Translations under genes and position numbers: made by a program
The notes under the pieces: generated by a model
Seen by the model: only the letters and a program-made list of their open reading frames with translations
Told to the model about the DNA's origin: nothing
The model's database searches: none
Origin: Thalassobius sp034670005
GTDB taxonomy: Bacteria; Pseudomonadota; Alphaproteobacteria; Rhodobacterales; Rhodobacteraceae
Length of the DNA: 64,000 bases
Reading direction: 5' to 3'
NCBI RefSeq assembly: GCF_034670005.1
Contig: NZ_JAXMOH010000001.1
Location: 248,001-312,000, forward strand
In this document: piece after piece, positions 1-8,200 of the stretch
Position numbering within the stretch: the stretch's first letter is position 1
Layout: the number at the start of each line of letters is the position of its first letter

Positions 1-116
1 CCGATTTCGAAGAACAGGTTTCGATCCTGACAGACCGGGAAACCGATCCGGTAGGCGGGGCGGAACAATTCCTCGACAATATGTTCCGCAAACTTCTAAC
101 CCCGCAGCAGTCCTAA
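1..116 (+). CDS. 3' end of an unrecognised protein gene
   Basis: An open frame enters from the left edge (codons in phase from position 3) and stops at TAA 114-116, giving 37 C-terminal residues that end in FRKLLTPQQS. The tail is acidic, then amphipathic, with no motif I can name. It converges on preA, with a hairpin-rich 204-base gap between. The frame is real only if it continues upstream, which cannot be seen here. Confidence 0.45.
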   Translation, partial: DFEEQVSILTDRETDPVGGAEQFLDNMFRKLLTPQQS

Positions 117-177
117 CTTGATCGCCCCTTCGGGCCGCACAGGTTCGTCCTTCGGGCGATCGGGGGCGCTGCCCCCC

Positions 178-246
178 GCCGGGATATTTTCACTAAGAAA
201 GGGATAAAGACCATCCTGGTCTTCTTCCTTTCTCAAATATCCCCGC
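178..246. repeat. Long nested hairpin (Rhodobacterales-type intergenic element)
   Basis: GCCGGGATATTT (178-189) pairs with AAATATCCCCGC (235-246). Inside, AAGAAAGG-type and CCTTTCTT-type arms pair, and AAGACC closes on GGTCTT around a five-base loop, so about 69 bases fold back on themselves. It is preceded by GGGGGC-GCT-GCCCCC (about 163-177). The same two parts occur in opposite order at 56815-56866. It lies between two convergent genes, so it may act as a bidirectional terminator or be a REP-like mobile element. Confidence 0.6.
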
Positions 247-261
247 TGGAGGCCTCCCGAG

Positions 262-284
262 GGAAAATGCCAAAGGCATTTTCC
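262..284 (-). terminator. Hairpin terminator downstream of preA
   Basis: GGAAAATGCC (262-271) and GGCATTTTCC (275-284) form a perfect 10-bp stem with an AAA/TTT loop, 36 bases past the preA stop. It lacks a long U tract after the stem, so it could instead be an RNA-stabilising hairpin. Confidence 0.5.
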
Positions 285-320
285 TGAGATATAGGGCGCG
301 CCCGAAACGGGCGCACAATC

Positions 321-1628
321 TTATTCAGCCGCGCAGGTGTTGCCCGGGTTGTTCGGGTGTTCCAGCCAGTTGCCGTAATCTTCCGACACCACCTCGCCGG
401 TGCGTTCGTCCACCTGACCCGGTGCGACACGTTCCATGGTGATGCAGCCTTCGACCGGACAGACATTGACGCAGAGATTGCAGGCGACGCATTCCTCGTC
501 CTTCACCGAGAAGACCCGATCTTCGGACATGGCGATGGCCTGATGGCTGGTGTCTTCGCAGGCCGCATAGCAACGGCCGCATTTGATACAGGCATCTTCG
601 TCGATCTTGGCCTTGGTGACGTAATTCAGGTTCAGATATTGCCAGTCGGTGACATTCGGCACCGCGCGACCAACCAGATCGGCCGTTGACTCAAAGCCCT
701 TGCGATCCATGTAGTCCGAAAGCCCCGAAATCATTTCCTGTACAACTTTGAACCCATATGTCATCGCTGCGGTGCAGACCTGAACATTGCCTGCCCCCAG
801 CGCCATGAATTCCGCGGCGTCGCGCCAAGTGGTCACACCGCCGATGCCGGACATCGGCAGGCCCTGTGTTTCGGCATTCCGTGCGATTTCGGCCACCATG
901 TTCAGCGCGATCGGTTTCACCGCCGGACCGCAATAACCGCCATGGGTGCCTTTGCCGTCGATCGTTGGTTCGGGCGCGAAATCGTCCAGATCAACTGATG
1001 TGATCGAATTGATCGTGTTGATCAGGCTGACCGCATCCGCCCCGCCACGCTTGGCCGCTTCGGCCGGTTTGCGGATGTCCGAAATATTCGGGGTCAGCTT
1101 TACGATGCAGGGCATACGTGAATGTTTCTTGACCCAGCGCGTCACCATTTCGATGTATTCGGGCACCTGTCCGACGGCCGCGCCCATGCCGCGCTCAGCC
1201 ATGCCATGCGGACAGCCGAAATTCAGCTCGACCCCATCGGCGCCGGTGTCTTCGATCTGCTTCAGGATCGCTTCCCAACTGTCTTCGTCGCAGGGCACCA
1301 TCAGTGAAATGATCAGTGCCCGGTCGGGGTAGTCGCGTTTCACCGACTTGATTTCGCGCAGGTTCACCTCCAATGGGCGGTCGGTGATCAGCTCGATATT
1401 GTTAAGCCCCAACAGGCGGCGATCAGCCCCCCATACGGCACCGTATCTTGGACCATTGACGTTGACCACTGGCGGCCCTTCGGAGCCCAATGTTTTCCAG
1501 ACCACGCCGCCCCATCCGGCCTCGAAGGCGCGGCGGACATTGTATTCCTTGTCGGTCGGCGGTGCCGAAGCCAGCCAGAACGGGTTAGGGGATTTGATCC
1601 CGATGAAGTCGCTTGCGAGATTGGCCAT
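321..1628 (-). CDS. preA: NAD-dependent dihydropyrimidine dehydrogenase, catalytic subunit PreA
   Basis: With PreT this cytosolic enzyme reduces uracil and thymine to their dihydro forms, the first step of reductive pyrimidine breakdown. The protein has 435 residues. The N-terminal two thirds is an FMN TIM barrel of the dihydroorotate dehydrogenase/DPD class, with NFGCPHGM holding the likely catalytic Cys. The C-terminus has two [4Fe-4S] motifs, CIKCGRCYAAC (about 347) and CVACNLC (about 380). An in-frame extension to 1754 exists, but the ATG at 1626-1628 starts MANLASDFIGIK, the family's usual N-terminus. preT lies 35 bases upstream on the same strand, so they are co-transcribed. Later pathway genes (dihydropyrimidinase, ureidopropionase) are not in the window. 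Confidence 0.95.
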   Translation of the reverse strand: MANLASDFIGIKSPNPFWLASAPPTDKEYNVRRAFEAGWGGVVWKTLGSEGPPVVNVNGPRYGAVWGADRRLLGLNNIELITDRPLEVNLREIKSVKRDYPDRALIISLMVPCDEDSWEAILKQIEDTGADGVELNFGCPHGMAERGMGAAVGQVPEYIEMVTRWVKKHSRMPCIVKLTPNISDIRKPAEAAKRGGADAVSLINTINSITSVDLDDFAPEPTIDGKGTHGGYCGPAVKPIALNMVAEIARNAETQGLPMSGIGGVTTWRDAAEFMALGAGNVQVCTAAMTYGFKVVQEMISGLSDYMDRKGFESTADLVGRAVPNVTDWQYLNLNYVTKAKIDEDACIKCGRCYAACEDTSHQAIAMSEDRVFSVKDEECVACNLCVNVCPVEGCITMERVAPGQVDERTGEVVSEDYGNWLEHPNNPGNTCAAE

Positions 1629-1663
1629 CTGCTTATCTCCTAATCTTTGGCGGGAAACCCGCC

Positions 1664-2986
1664 TCAACCCATCAGCTGGGCGTGAATGTCTTCGGCGGCA
1701 TCGCGGCCTTCGGCCACGGCCGTCACGGTCAGGTCTTCGCCACCCGAGGCGCAATCGCCCCCGGCCCAGACGCCCGACAGGCTGGTACGGCCTGCCCCGG
1801 TGACAGCGATTTTACCGCCCTCGGTATCTGGCAATCCGTCACCGCCCAATGTCTGACCGATCGCCTTGAACACCTGATCGGCAGCCAGCCGGAAGGTTTG
1901 ACCGGTGGGCTTCAGATCGTCATCGGTATATTCGAATTCTATTTCACGCACCGCACCATTGCCGATCACCGCCTTGGGCGACGCGTTGGTGATGATGCGC
2001 ACGCCCTTGGAGGCCGCGAGGTCCTGTTCAAACGGGCTGGCATTCATCCGGTCACGGCCGCGGCGATAGACCAGACTGACATTCAGTGCGCCTAACAGTT
2101 TCGCCTGAACCGCGGCATCCACTGCGGTCATGCCGCCGCCGATCACCACGACATCCCGACCAATTTCTACCGAAGCCACATCGCCCGCTTGGCGCAGGTC
2201 GGAAATGAAATCGACCGCATCCAGCACGCCATCCTTGGCTTCACCGTCTACGTTCAGCGCATTGACCCCGGCCAGGCCGATTGCCAGAAAAACAGCGTCA
2301 AAATCTGCCTTCAGCCGGTCCAGAACCAAGCCTGCGCCCAGAGATTTTCCGTTTTCCACGGTGATTCCGCCAATTTGAAGCAGCCACTCGACTTCCTTGG
2401 CCGCAAACCCGCCGACGGATTTATAACTGGCAATGCCGTATTCGTTCAGGCCGCCCGCTTTGGGCCGGGCGTCGAATATCGTGACCGCATGGCCCTTCAT
2501 CGCCAACCGGTGGGCACAGGACAGACCCGCAGGCCCAGCCCCGACAACGGCAATCGTTTTGCCAGTTGCTGCGGCGCGTTCGAACGGATGAACGCCTGCG
2601 GCCATCAAGGTATCGGTGGCATAGCGTTGCAGATTTCCGATCTCGACCGGCTTGCCTTCGGCTGTTTCACGCACGCACACCTGTTCGCACAGCGTTTCGG
2701 TCGGACAGACCCGGGCGCACATGCCGCCCATGATGTTCTGCGACAGAATTGTTTTGGCCGCCGCGTCCGGCGTTCCGGTGGCGATTTGCCGGATAAACAG
2801 CGGAATATCGATATCGGTCGGGCAGGCCGTGGCGCAGGGCGCGTCGTGGCAGAAATAGCACCGATCCGCAGCGACAAGCGCTTCGTGATCATCGAGAGGC
2901 GGATGCAGGTCTGAAAAATTTTCCGACAACTGATCCGCTGGCAGCCGCCCTGCAATAATGCCTGGCGTCAGCGTATTTGAAGTCAT
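1664..2986 (-). CDS. preT: NAD-dependent dihydropyrimidine dehydrogenase, electron-input subunit PreT
   Basis: PreT oxidises NADH through FAD and passes electrons over Fe-S clusters to PreA. The 440-residue protein resembles GltD-type subunits. It has N-terminal Cys clusters (CYFCHDAPC and CPTETLCEQVC), an FAD Rossmann motif VVGAGPAGLSCA, and a second nucleotide site VVIGGGMTAVDAA. The frame is open to 3196, but the ATG at 2984-2986 has GGAGGT eight bases upstream and starts MTSNTLTPGI, so I start there. It heads the preT-preA operon and is divergent from the reductive dehalogenase gene. Confidence 0.94.
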   Translation of the reverse strand: MTSNTLTPGIIAGRLPADQLSENFSDLHPPLDDHEALVAADRCYFCHDAPCATACPTDIDIPLFIRQIATGTPDAAAKTILSQNIMGGMCARVCPTETLCEQVCVRETAEGKPVEIGNLQRYATDTLMAAGVHPFERAAATGKTIAVVGAGPAGLSCAHRLAMKGHAVTIFDARPKAGGLNEYGIASYKSVGGFAAKEVEWLLQIGGITVENGKSLGAGLVLDRLKADFDAVFLAIGLAGVNALNVDGEAKDGVLDAVDFISDLRQAGDVASVEIGRDVVVIGGGMTAVDAAVQAKLLGALNVSLVYRRGRDRMNASPFEQDLAASKGVRIITNASPKAVIGNGAVREIEFEYTDDDLKPTGQTFRLAADQVFKAIGQTLGGDGLPDTEGGKIAVTGAGRTSLSGVWAGGDCASGGEDLTVTAVAEGRDAAEDIHAQLMG

Positions 2987-3170
2987 TGTTACCTCCACTG
3001 AGCTTGGTTTTTTTTTCCAGTATGTGCGGTTTGATTTTTTTATCAACTGGTAAAATTTATTTTGAGCATAACCGCTCGCGATTTCCGCCATGCTGCTTAA
3101 AAAATCAGCAAAGCGTCTTGTGCAGCTCGGGCCGGACTGGTCAGTATGGCGAAACTCAACGGAGGGGAAC
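2987..3170. promoter_or_regulatory. Divergent promoter region between preT and the dehalogenase gene
   Basis: This AT-rich 184-base gap must hold both promoters. On the minus strand TTGATA (3041-3046) and CATACT (3019-3024) are 16 bases apart, a possible -35/-10 pair for preT. The same stretch holds nested inverted repeats: TTGAT (3031-3035) with ATCAA (3042-3046), and CCAGT (3017-3021) with ACTGG (3046-3050). These could be an operator, for example for the TetR regulator encoded at 6481. No clear plus-strand promoter was picked out. Confidence 0.4.
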
Positions 3171-6100
3171 ATGGGTCTACGCTTCTTTTCGGACAAGGAT
3201 CGGCCGGTTCATCTGGGCCCCTATCCACTTGAACGTCTAAAGCGGCTGCGCCAGGCCCCGGACTTCAATACCGTCCCGGCTTGGGGGCCGGTTTCGTTCC
3301 GCCGCCCCGACGCGCCTGATAGCATCGTAAATGCGATGGGCGAATATCAGGCCATGCTGGATGCGATCCGCGATGGCATGGTGAACAAAACCCGTGCGAC
3401 CATTCCCGCCGACCCTTTGGATCGATCCAACCACTTGAAAGCATTTGGCTATTTCTCTGATGCCAGCATGGTCGGAATTTGCCGTCTGCCCGACGCGGCA
3501 CGGCTGGAACAGCCCGAGCGTAATCCCGATATCGACCGCCTGGCCGAAGAATTGCGTAGCAAACAGACCAAAACGCTGGCCTCGGGTATCGATGTGATCA
3601 TGGCCGAGCTGAAAGAGGCGATGGAGGCCCCGCCCTCGGGTATCGACGGGCATAAATACGCGCTGATTTTCCTCTATGAATACCCCCGCGATCCGCAACC
3701 CTACGAGCCGGGAACCGAATGGATCGCCGACGCGCAGGCCCATCGCGCCTGCCTGCGCGCCAATGAAACCGCCGCTGTTCTTGCCAATTATATCCGGTTG
3801 CTGGGCTGGCAGGCCAAGGCCCATTCCGGCGCGTCCTCGGATGTGGATCTGAACCGGCTGGCAGTGGCGGCGGGGCTGGCCACGGTGGATAATGGCGCTC
3901 TGGTTGCGCCCTGGATCGGGCCACGATTCGGCTTGGCCGCCGTCACCTGCGATCTGGGTTTGATCGCGGACAAACCGCTGGCTCCGATGTCGGAACAGCC
4001 TTGGTTCAAAACCAAGGGTCCGGCGTGGTGGCTGGGCAAGGGGTTCGCCAAATCGGCTCTGAACCGCGATCCGTTCGCCAAACGTCGCTTCGCCGAAGGC
4101 CCCCACCCGTTCGAGCGGCTGAAGCGGGTCGAAGATCCGACAACCTATATCGACGAACCGAACGTGGCCCGGGTTCCAAAGCGCGCCGACATGTTCGCCC
4201 GTGCTCAATTCGGCGATATGGGAAAACATGTGCAGGATGGCGCCAAGGGGGGCCACTATGCCCGAAAATCCGCGCCCAGTTTCGCGCAGCGCCGGGCGCT
4301 CGGCGCTTTTGTCGTGATCCAGAATGGTGATCCCAACCCGACCGGGCCGCGCCCCTCTGATCCGCAGGAAAACGCCGCCAATATCAAGGCCACCAGCTAT
4401 TTCCTCGGCGTCGATGCGGTCGGACTCAGCCGCTGCCCCGACTGGGTCTGGTATTCCCATGACGCCGCCGGGGATCCGATTGATCCCCCGCATGATCAGG
4501 CGGTCAGCATGATCATCGATCAAGGCTATGAAACGATGGAAGGCGCCAGCGGCGACGACTGGATCAGCGTGGCCCAATCGATGCGCGCTTACCTGCGCTT
4601 TTCCTTGCTCGGCGGCGTCATCGCAAAACATATCCGAAACCTTGGATATAGCGCCAAAGCCCATACGGTGATGGATGGCGAGGTGCTGCAACCCCCCTTG
4701 CTGCTGCTGTCAGGACTGGGCGAAGTCAGCCGGATCGGCGAAGTGATCCTGAACCCTTACCTCGGGCCGCGGCTAAAATCCGGGGTGGTGACCACCGACA
4801 TGCCAATGGCGCATGACAGGCCGATCGATTTCGGATTGCAGGCCTTTTGCGAGGCTTGCAACAAATGCGCCCGCGAATGTCCCTCGGGCGCGATCACCGC
4901 CGGGCCGAAGCTGATGTTCAACGGCTATGAAATCTGGAAATCCGACAGCCAGAAATGCGCAACCTACCGGATCACCACCGAAGGCGGCGCGATGTGCGGA
5001 CGCTGCATGAAAACCTGCCCGTGGAACCTTGAAGGATTGTTTGCCGAAGCGCCATTTCGCTGGGCGGCTTCGAATATCCCGGCGCTGGCAAGGCCGTTGG
5101 CGAAACTCGACGATGCGGTCGGCAATGGCGGCCTGAACGATGTCAAGAAATGGTGGTGGGACATCGAATTGCAGGACGATGGCGGCTACCATCCGTCGAA
5201 ACATGTCCTGAACCGGCGCGATCTGCAAACCGATCTGGACCTGAAATACGAAGACCAGACCCTTGCCGTTTACCCTGCGCCGCTGGCCCCGCCGCCCTGG
5301 CCCTATCCTTTCCCAATGGACCGTGAGGCAGGGATCGCTGCCTACAAAGCGATGATCCCGGCGCAGGAATACCGCGACAGGCTGGCGGCAAACGATGACT
5401 CGGTGATCCACCATTACACCACCCCCAGCGACCCGCCGGTGATCCGGGTCGAAGTCACCAAGGCGGAAAAGATGACCGCCGATGTGACCAAGTACGAATT
5501 TTCGACGCTGGACGGCGCGCCTCTGCCCGACTGGTCGGCGGGCGCGCATCTCGACGTGCTGGTTGCGCCGGAATTCCTGCGGCAATATTCGATGTCGGGC
5601 GATCCGCACGACGTTTCCAAATATCAGATCGGTGTACTGAGAGAAGATCACGGCCGCGGCGGGTCTGCCCTGATGCATCGCATTTTCAGCGAAGGCCGCA
5701 AGGTTTTCATTTCCAAACCGATCAACCATTTCCCGCTGGCCGAGGACGCCACGAAAACCTTCCTGATGGGGGGCGGCATTGGCGTGACGCCGATGATCGC
5801 CTTTGCCCACCGGCTGCACCAACTGGGCCGCGATTTCGCACTGCACTATTCCTGTTCCGCGCGCGCATCCGCCGGCTATCTGGACGATCTTGCGCGGATG
5901 CCATGGGCCGACAAGGTGCATTACCATTTCAGCGACGAAGGCAGCCGCGCCGATCTCGATACGGTGCTGACGGGGTATCAACCCGGCTGGCATGTCTATA
6001 CCTGTGGTCCGGATCGCTACATGACCGGCGTGATCGAGGCAGCCACCCGGCAGGGTTTCCCCGAAGAGGCGCGGCACCTGGAATATTTCAGCGTCCCCGA

Positions 6101-6383
6101 GCAGCCCGAATATGAAAACCATCCCTTCACCCTGCGACTGAAAGACGGGCGTGAATTGCAGGTGCCTGCGGACAAAACCGCCTCGGACGTGTTGCTGGAA
6201 AACGGCATCCATGTGGATGTGAAATGTTCCGACGGCATTTGCGGGGTCTGCAAGTGCGGGCTGATCAGCGGTGATGTCGAACACCGCGATTTCGTCCTGT
6301 CGAACGCACAACGGAAAAACACCATCATCCTGTGTCAATCCCGTGCCGCCGACCCGGATGGCGTGGTGGAAATCGACCTTTAG
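3171..6383 (+). CDS. rdhA: Self-sufficient cobalamin-dependent reductive dehalogenase (BhbA-type fusion)
   Basis: Likely removes halogen from an aromatic compound at a corrinoid cofactor in the cytosol, using NAD(P)H. The 1070 residues read: corrinoid-fold repeat 1 (about 18-265), repeat 2 (about 305-550), two Fe-S motifs (CEACNKCAREC near 561; CATYR...CGRCMKTCPW near 597-618), an FAD/FMN reductase domain (RQYSMSG near 805; nucleotide motif MGGGIGVTPM near 866; CGPDRYM near 945), and a [2Fe-2S] ferredoxin (CSDGICGVCKCG plus a later Cys near 1020-1055). There is no Tat signal, unlike respiratory RdhA. This matches catabolic BhbA; NpRdhA shares the core. The ATG at 3171 has GGAGGGG upstream; the frame is open from 3090. 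Substrate is unknown. Cobalamin genes lie 20 kb away. Confidence 0.9.
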   Translation: MGLRFFSDKDRPVHLGPYPLERLKRLRQAPDFNTVPAWGPVSFRRPDAPDSIVNAMGEYQAMLDAIRDGMVNKTRATIPADPLDRSNHLKAFGYFSDASMVGICRLPDAARLEQPERNPDIDRLAEELRSKQTKTLASGIDVIMAELKEAMEAPPSGIDGHKYALIFLYEYPRDPQPYEPGTEWIADAQAHRACLRANETAAVLANYIRLLGWQAKAHSGASSDVDLNRLAVAAGLATVDNGALVAPWIGPRFGLAAVTCDLGLIADKPLAPMSEQPWFKTKGPAWWLGKGFAKSALNRDPFAKRRFAEGPHPFERLKRVEDPTTYIDEPNVARVPKRADMFARAQFGDMGKHVQDGAKGGHYARKSAPSFAQRRALGAFVVIQNGDPNPTGPRPSDPQENAANIKATSYFLGVDAVGLSRCPDWVWYSHDAAGDPIDPPHDQAVSMIIDQGYETMEGASGDDWISVAQSMRAYLRFSLLGGVIAKHIRNLGYSAKAHTVMDGEVLQPPLLLLSGLGEVSRIGEVILNPYLGPRLKSGVVTTDMPMAHDRPIDFGLQAFCEACNKCARECPSGAITAGPKLMFNGYEIWKSDSQKCATYRITTEGGAMCGRCMKTCPWNLEGLFAEAPFRWAASNIPALARPLAKLDDAVGNGGLNDVKKWWWDIELQDDGGYHPSKHVLNRRDLQTDLDLKYEDQTLAVYPAPLAPPPWPYPFPMDREAGIAAYKAMIPAQEYRDRLAANDDSVIHHYTTPSDPPVIRVEVTKAEKMTADVTKYEFSTLDGAPLPDWSAGAHLDVLVAPEFLRQYSMSGDPHDVSKYQIGVLREDHGRGGSALMHRIFSEGRKVFISKPINHFPLAEDATKTFLMGGGIGVTPMIAFAHRLHQLGRDFALHYSCSARASAGYLDDLARMPWADKVHYHFSDEGSRADLDTVLTGYQPGWHVYTCGPDRYMTGVIEAATRQGFPEEARHLEYFSVPEQPEYENHPFTLRLKDGRELQVPADKTASDVLLENGIHVDVKCSDGICGVCKCGLISGDVEHRDFVLSNAQRKNTIILCQSRAADPDGVVEIDL

Positions 6384-6480
6384 CCTGCAAAACAGGCAAA
6401 AATGTCATCGGGATGTGACAATCGAAGGCCAAAGTTTTTCTGCAGTTGCGAAACACCCTTCGCGCTCGTATGGATGAGCT

Positions 6481-7032
6481 ATGACCAGAAAAACGCGCCT
6501 TTCGAAATCCGACTGGCTGACCGCCGGTTTTTCCGCCCTGATTCAGGACGGTCCCGCCGCTTTAAAAGCTGAACCACTGGCGCGGCGGCTGGGAACCACC
6601 AAAGGATCGTTCTACTGGCATTTCGACGATGTGCCCGCCTATCACGGCTCATTATTGGATGTGTGGGAGGCCGAAGCCTTGTCGCCGCTGGCCAGAATTC
6701 TGGAAGAAGAACCCAACTCCGGGGCCAAGCTGCGTCGTCTGGGACAACAAATCACCGATTATTCCAGCCCGGCCACCGACGGTAAAAACCCCGAACGGGC
6801 TATGCGCGCCTGGGCCCAGGGGGACGCCAAAGTGGCGCAGCGGGTCGCAAAAGTTGACAATCTGCGGCTGAACCTGCTGACCGAACTTCTGCGCGACAGC
6901 GACATCACCAACCCTGATTGGGCCCGGGTGATTCTGGGATCGACCATCGGCATCAAAAGCCTGCCCGAAAACGCCCGCGATGCGGACGGGCCGATGGGAT
7001 CACTCGTCGACCTGGTTCTGGCGCTGCGCTGA
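6481..7032 (+). CDS. TetR/AcrR-family transcriptional regulator
   Basis: 183 residues. The N-terminal helix-turn-helix (about 32-48, LARRLGTTKGSFYWHF) is a typical TetR DNA-binding segment. The C-terminal part is helical and would bind the inducer, which cannot be predicted. It starts 97 bases after the dehalogenase stop in the same direction, so it is a good candidate for controlling that gene. The ATG at 6481 lacks a strong ribosome site. Its 3' end overlaps the convergent recO gene by 33 bases. Confidence 0.88.
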   Translation: MTRKTRLSKSDWLTAGFSALIQDGPAALKAEPLARRLGTTKGSFYWHFDDVPAYHGSLLDVWEAEALSPLARILEEEPNSGAKLRRLGQQITDYSSPATDGKNPERAMRAWAQGDAKVAQRVAKVDNLRLNLLTELLRDSDITNPDWARVILGSTIGIKSLPENARDADGPMGSLVDLVLALR

Positions 7033-7752
7033 GAGGCGCGACAACTGATCAACGAAGCGCTGCCGCGCTTGCGGCAACGGTTTGCCCTGCCCGCCTTCGG
7101 CCAGTGATTTCCGCAGGAAAAACCCTGTCACCTCCAAGCCATGCAATATGTCCGGCATCGGGTGTTCAGATCCGCCCAGCAGGCATTCCGGCAGCGGCAG
7201 CAGCCGGTCGGCCCATTCCCCCGCCCCCGCGCGCGACACCGCGCGGCCGGTTTTCGGCGAAATATAACTCAGATCATTCGCCGTCCCGACAACGGCACAG
7301 GCCGACAGGTCCAGCCCATAGCCCAACTCCTCCAACAGCGCCAATTCCCAGCGCAGATACGCGACTGGCCAAAGCGCGGCTTCGTCCAGAATATCCAGCA
7401 GCGCCTCGGTCCGTCGGTACAGCGGCAGATGCGCCTCGCGTTCTGGCAGCGCATAAAGCAACAGCGCACAAACCGCATTGAGCCCGGCCAATGCCTGACG
7501 ATCCGCCATCACCATCGCCGCGCGACTGCGCACGGGTTCCACTGTGTAGCTGCCGATATGATCCGCCAACCGCGCCCGCCACGCCACATCAAGCTGCGCC
7601 CCGGGCTGCAGGATCGGCGCGATTTTCCGGCTGGTGGCGCCGCGCATCACGCCCGCATGACGGCCGTGTTCAGGGGTGAACAGCTCCAGGATGGCCGCGT
7701 TTTCCCCGTGCCGCCGTACCGCCAGCAATATGCCCTGATCGCGCCATTCCAT
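7000..7752 (-). CDS. recO: DNA repair protein RecO
   Basis: 250 residues with the RecO OB-fold start (MEWRDQGILLAVRRHGE) and the helical C-terminal domain. RecO works with RecR in RecA loading and gap repair. recR is also in this window, at 59275. The zinc cysteines of some RecO proteins are not obvious here, as in many alphaproteobacteria. It is last in the era-DUF1491-recO series and overlaps the convergent TetR gene by 33 bases. Confidence 0.93.
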   Translation of the reverse strand: MEWRDQGILLAVRRHGENAAILELFTPEHGRHAGVMRGATSRKIAPILQPGAQLDVAWRARLADHIGSYTVEPVRSRAAMVMADRQALAGLNAVCALLLYALPEREAHLPLYRRTEALLDILDEAALWPVAYLRWELALLEELGYGLDLSACAVVGTANDLSYISPKTGRAVSRAGAGEWADRLLPLPECLLGGSEHPMPDILHGLEVTGFFLRKSLAEGGQGKPLPQARQRFVDQLSRLSAQRQNQVDE

Positions 7753-7866
7753 GGCGGCGACTGTGAGGCAGGAATCATAGGAAGTGCAAGGTGCTTTGAA
7801 GCGGCCTGATGAAGGCGGTTTCCGTTCCGGGTGAAGTGTCCCTCGCCATACAGCGACGGACGTCCT

Positions 7867-8196
7867 CTAATCCGCCAGCCCCGGCTCATCCAGCAAATGC
7901 CGCCCCTGCCGGTCCTCGACCTCAACCACCCACAGGTCGGGATCAAACCCGCGCTGCTTGGCGATGGCGGCGTCCACGTCGCGTTCCTCGCCCGCGACCA
8001 GTTCCATCCACTTGCGTGCCCCGCTCATCAGGTCGAACGACCGCTGATAGGCCACCGCCTGCCCGTCCAGCGTGTTGAGCTTGATCAGGACCGCGCCCGC
8101 CGTGTCGTCGCCATGCGAGACGACGAAGGCGGGGATGTCGGACAGGCGCAGCCGGGTCAGATAGGCATCGACCCAAATCCGGGCGGTCAGGCGCAT
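7867..8196 (-). CDS. DUF1491 family protein
   Basis: 109 residues starting MRLTARIWVDAYLTRL, ending in an acidic tail. It matches the DUF1491 family found almost only in alphaproteobacteria; function unknown. A longer frame to 8406 only reads era in the wrong phase, so I start at the ATG 8194-8196. It begins four bases after the era stop, so the two are translated from one transcript. A role near ribosome maturation is only suggested by position. Confidence 0.85.
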   Translation of the reverse strand: MRLTARIWVDAYLTRLRLSDIPAFVVSHGDDTAGAVLIKLNTLDGQAVAYQRSFDLMSGARKWMELVAGEERDVDAAIAKQRGFDPDLWVVEVEDRQGRHLLDEPGLAD

Positions 8197-8200
8197 GGCC

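Noticed and set aside
3237..4691. 484-codon open frame on the minus strand inside the dehalogenase gene (and a 521-codon one at 4773-6338)
   Set aside because: Mirror frames of a GC-rich gene; the composition is low-complexity and no motif is seen, whereas the plus strand encodes clear Fe-S, flavin and corrinoid domains.
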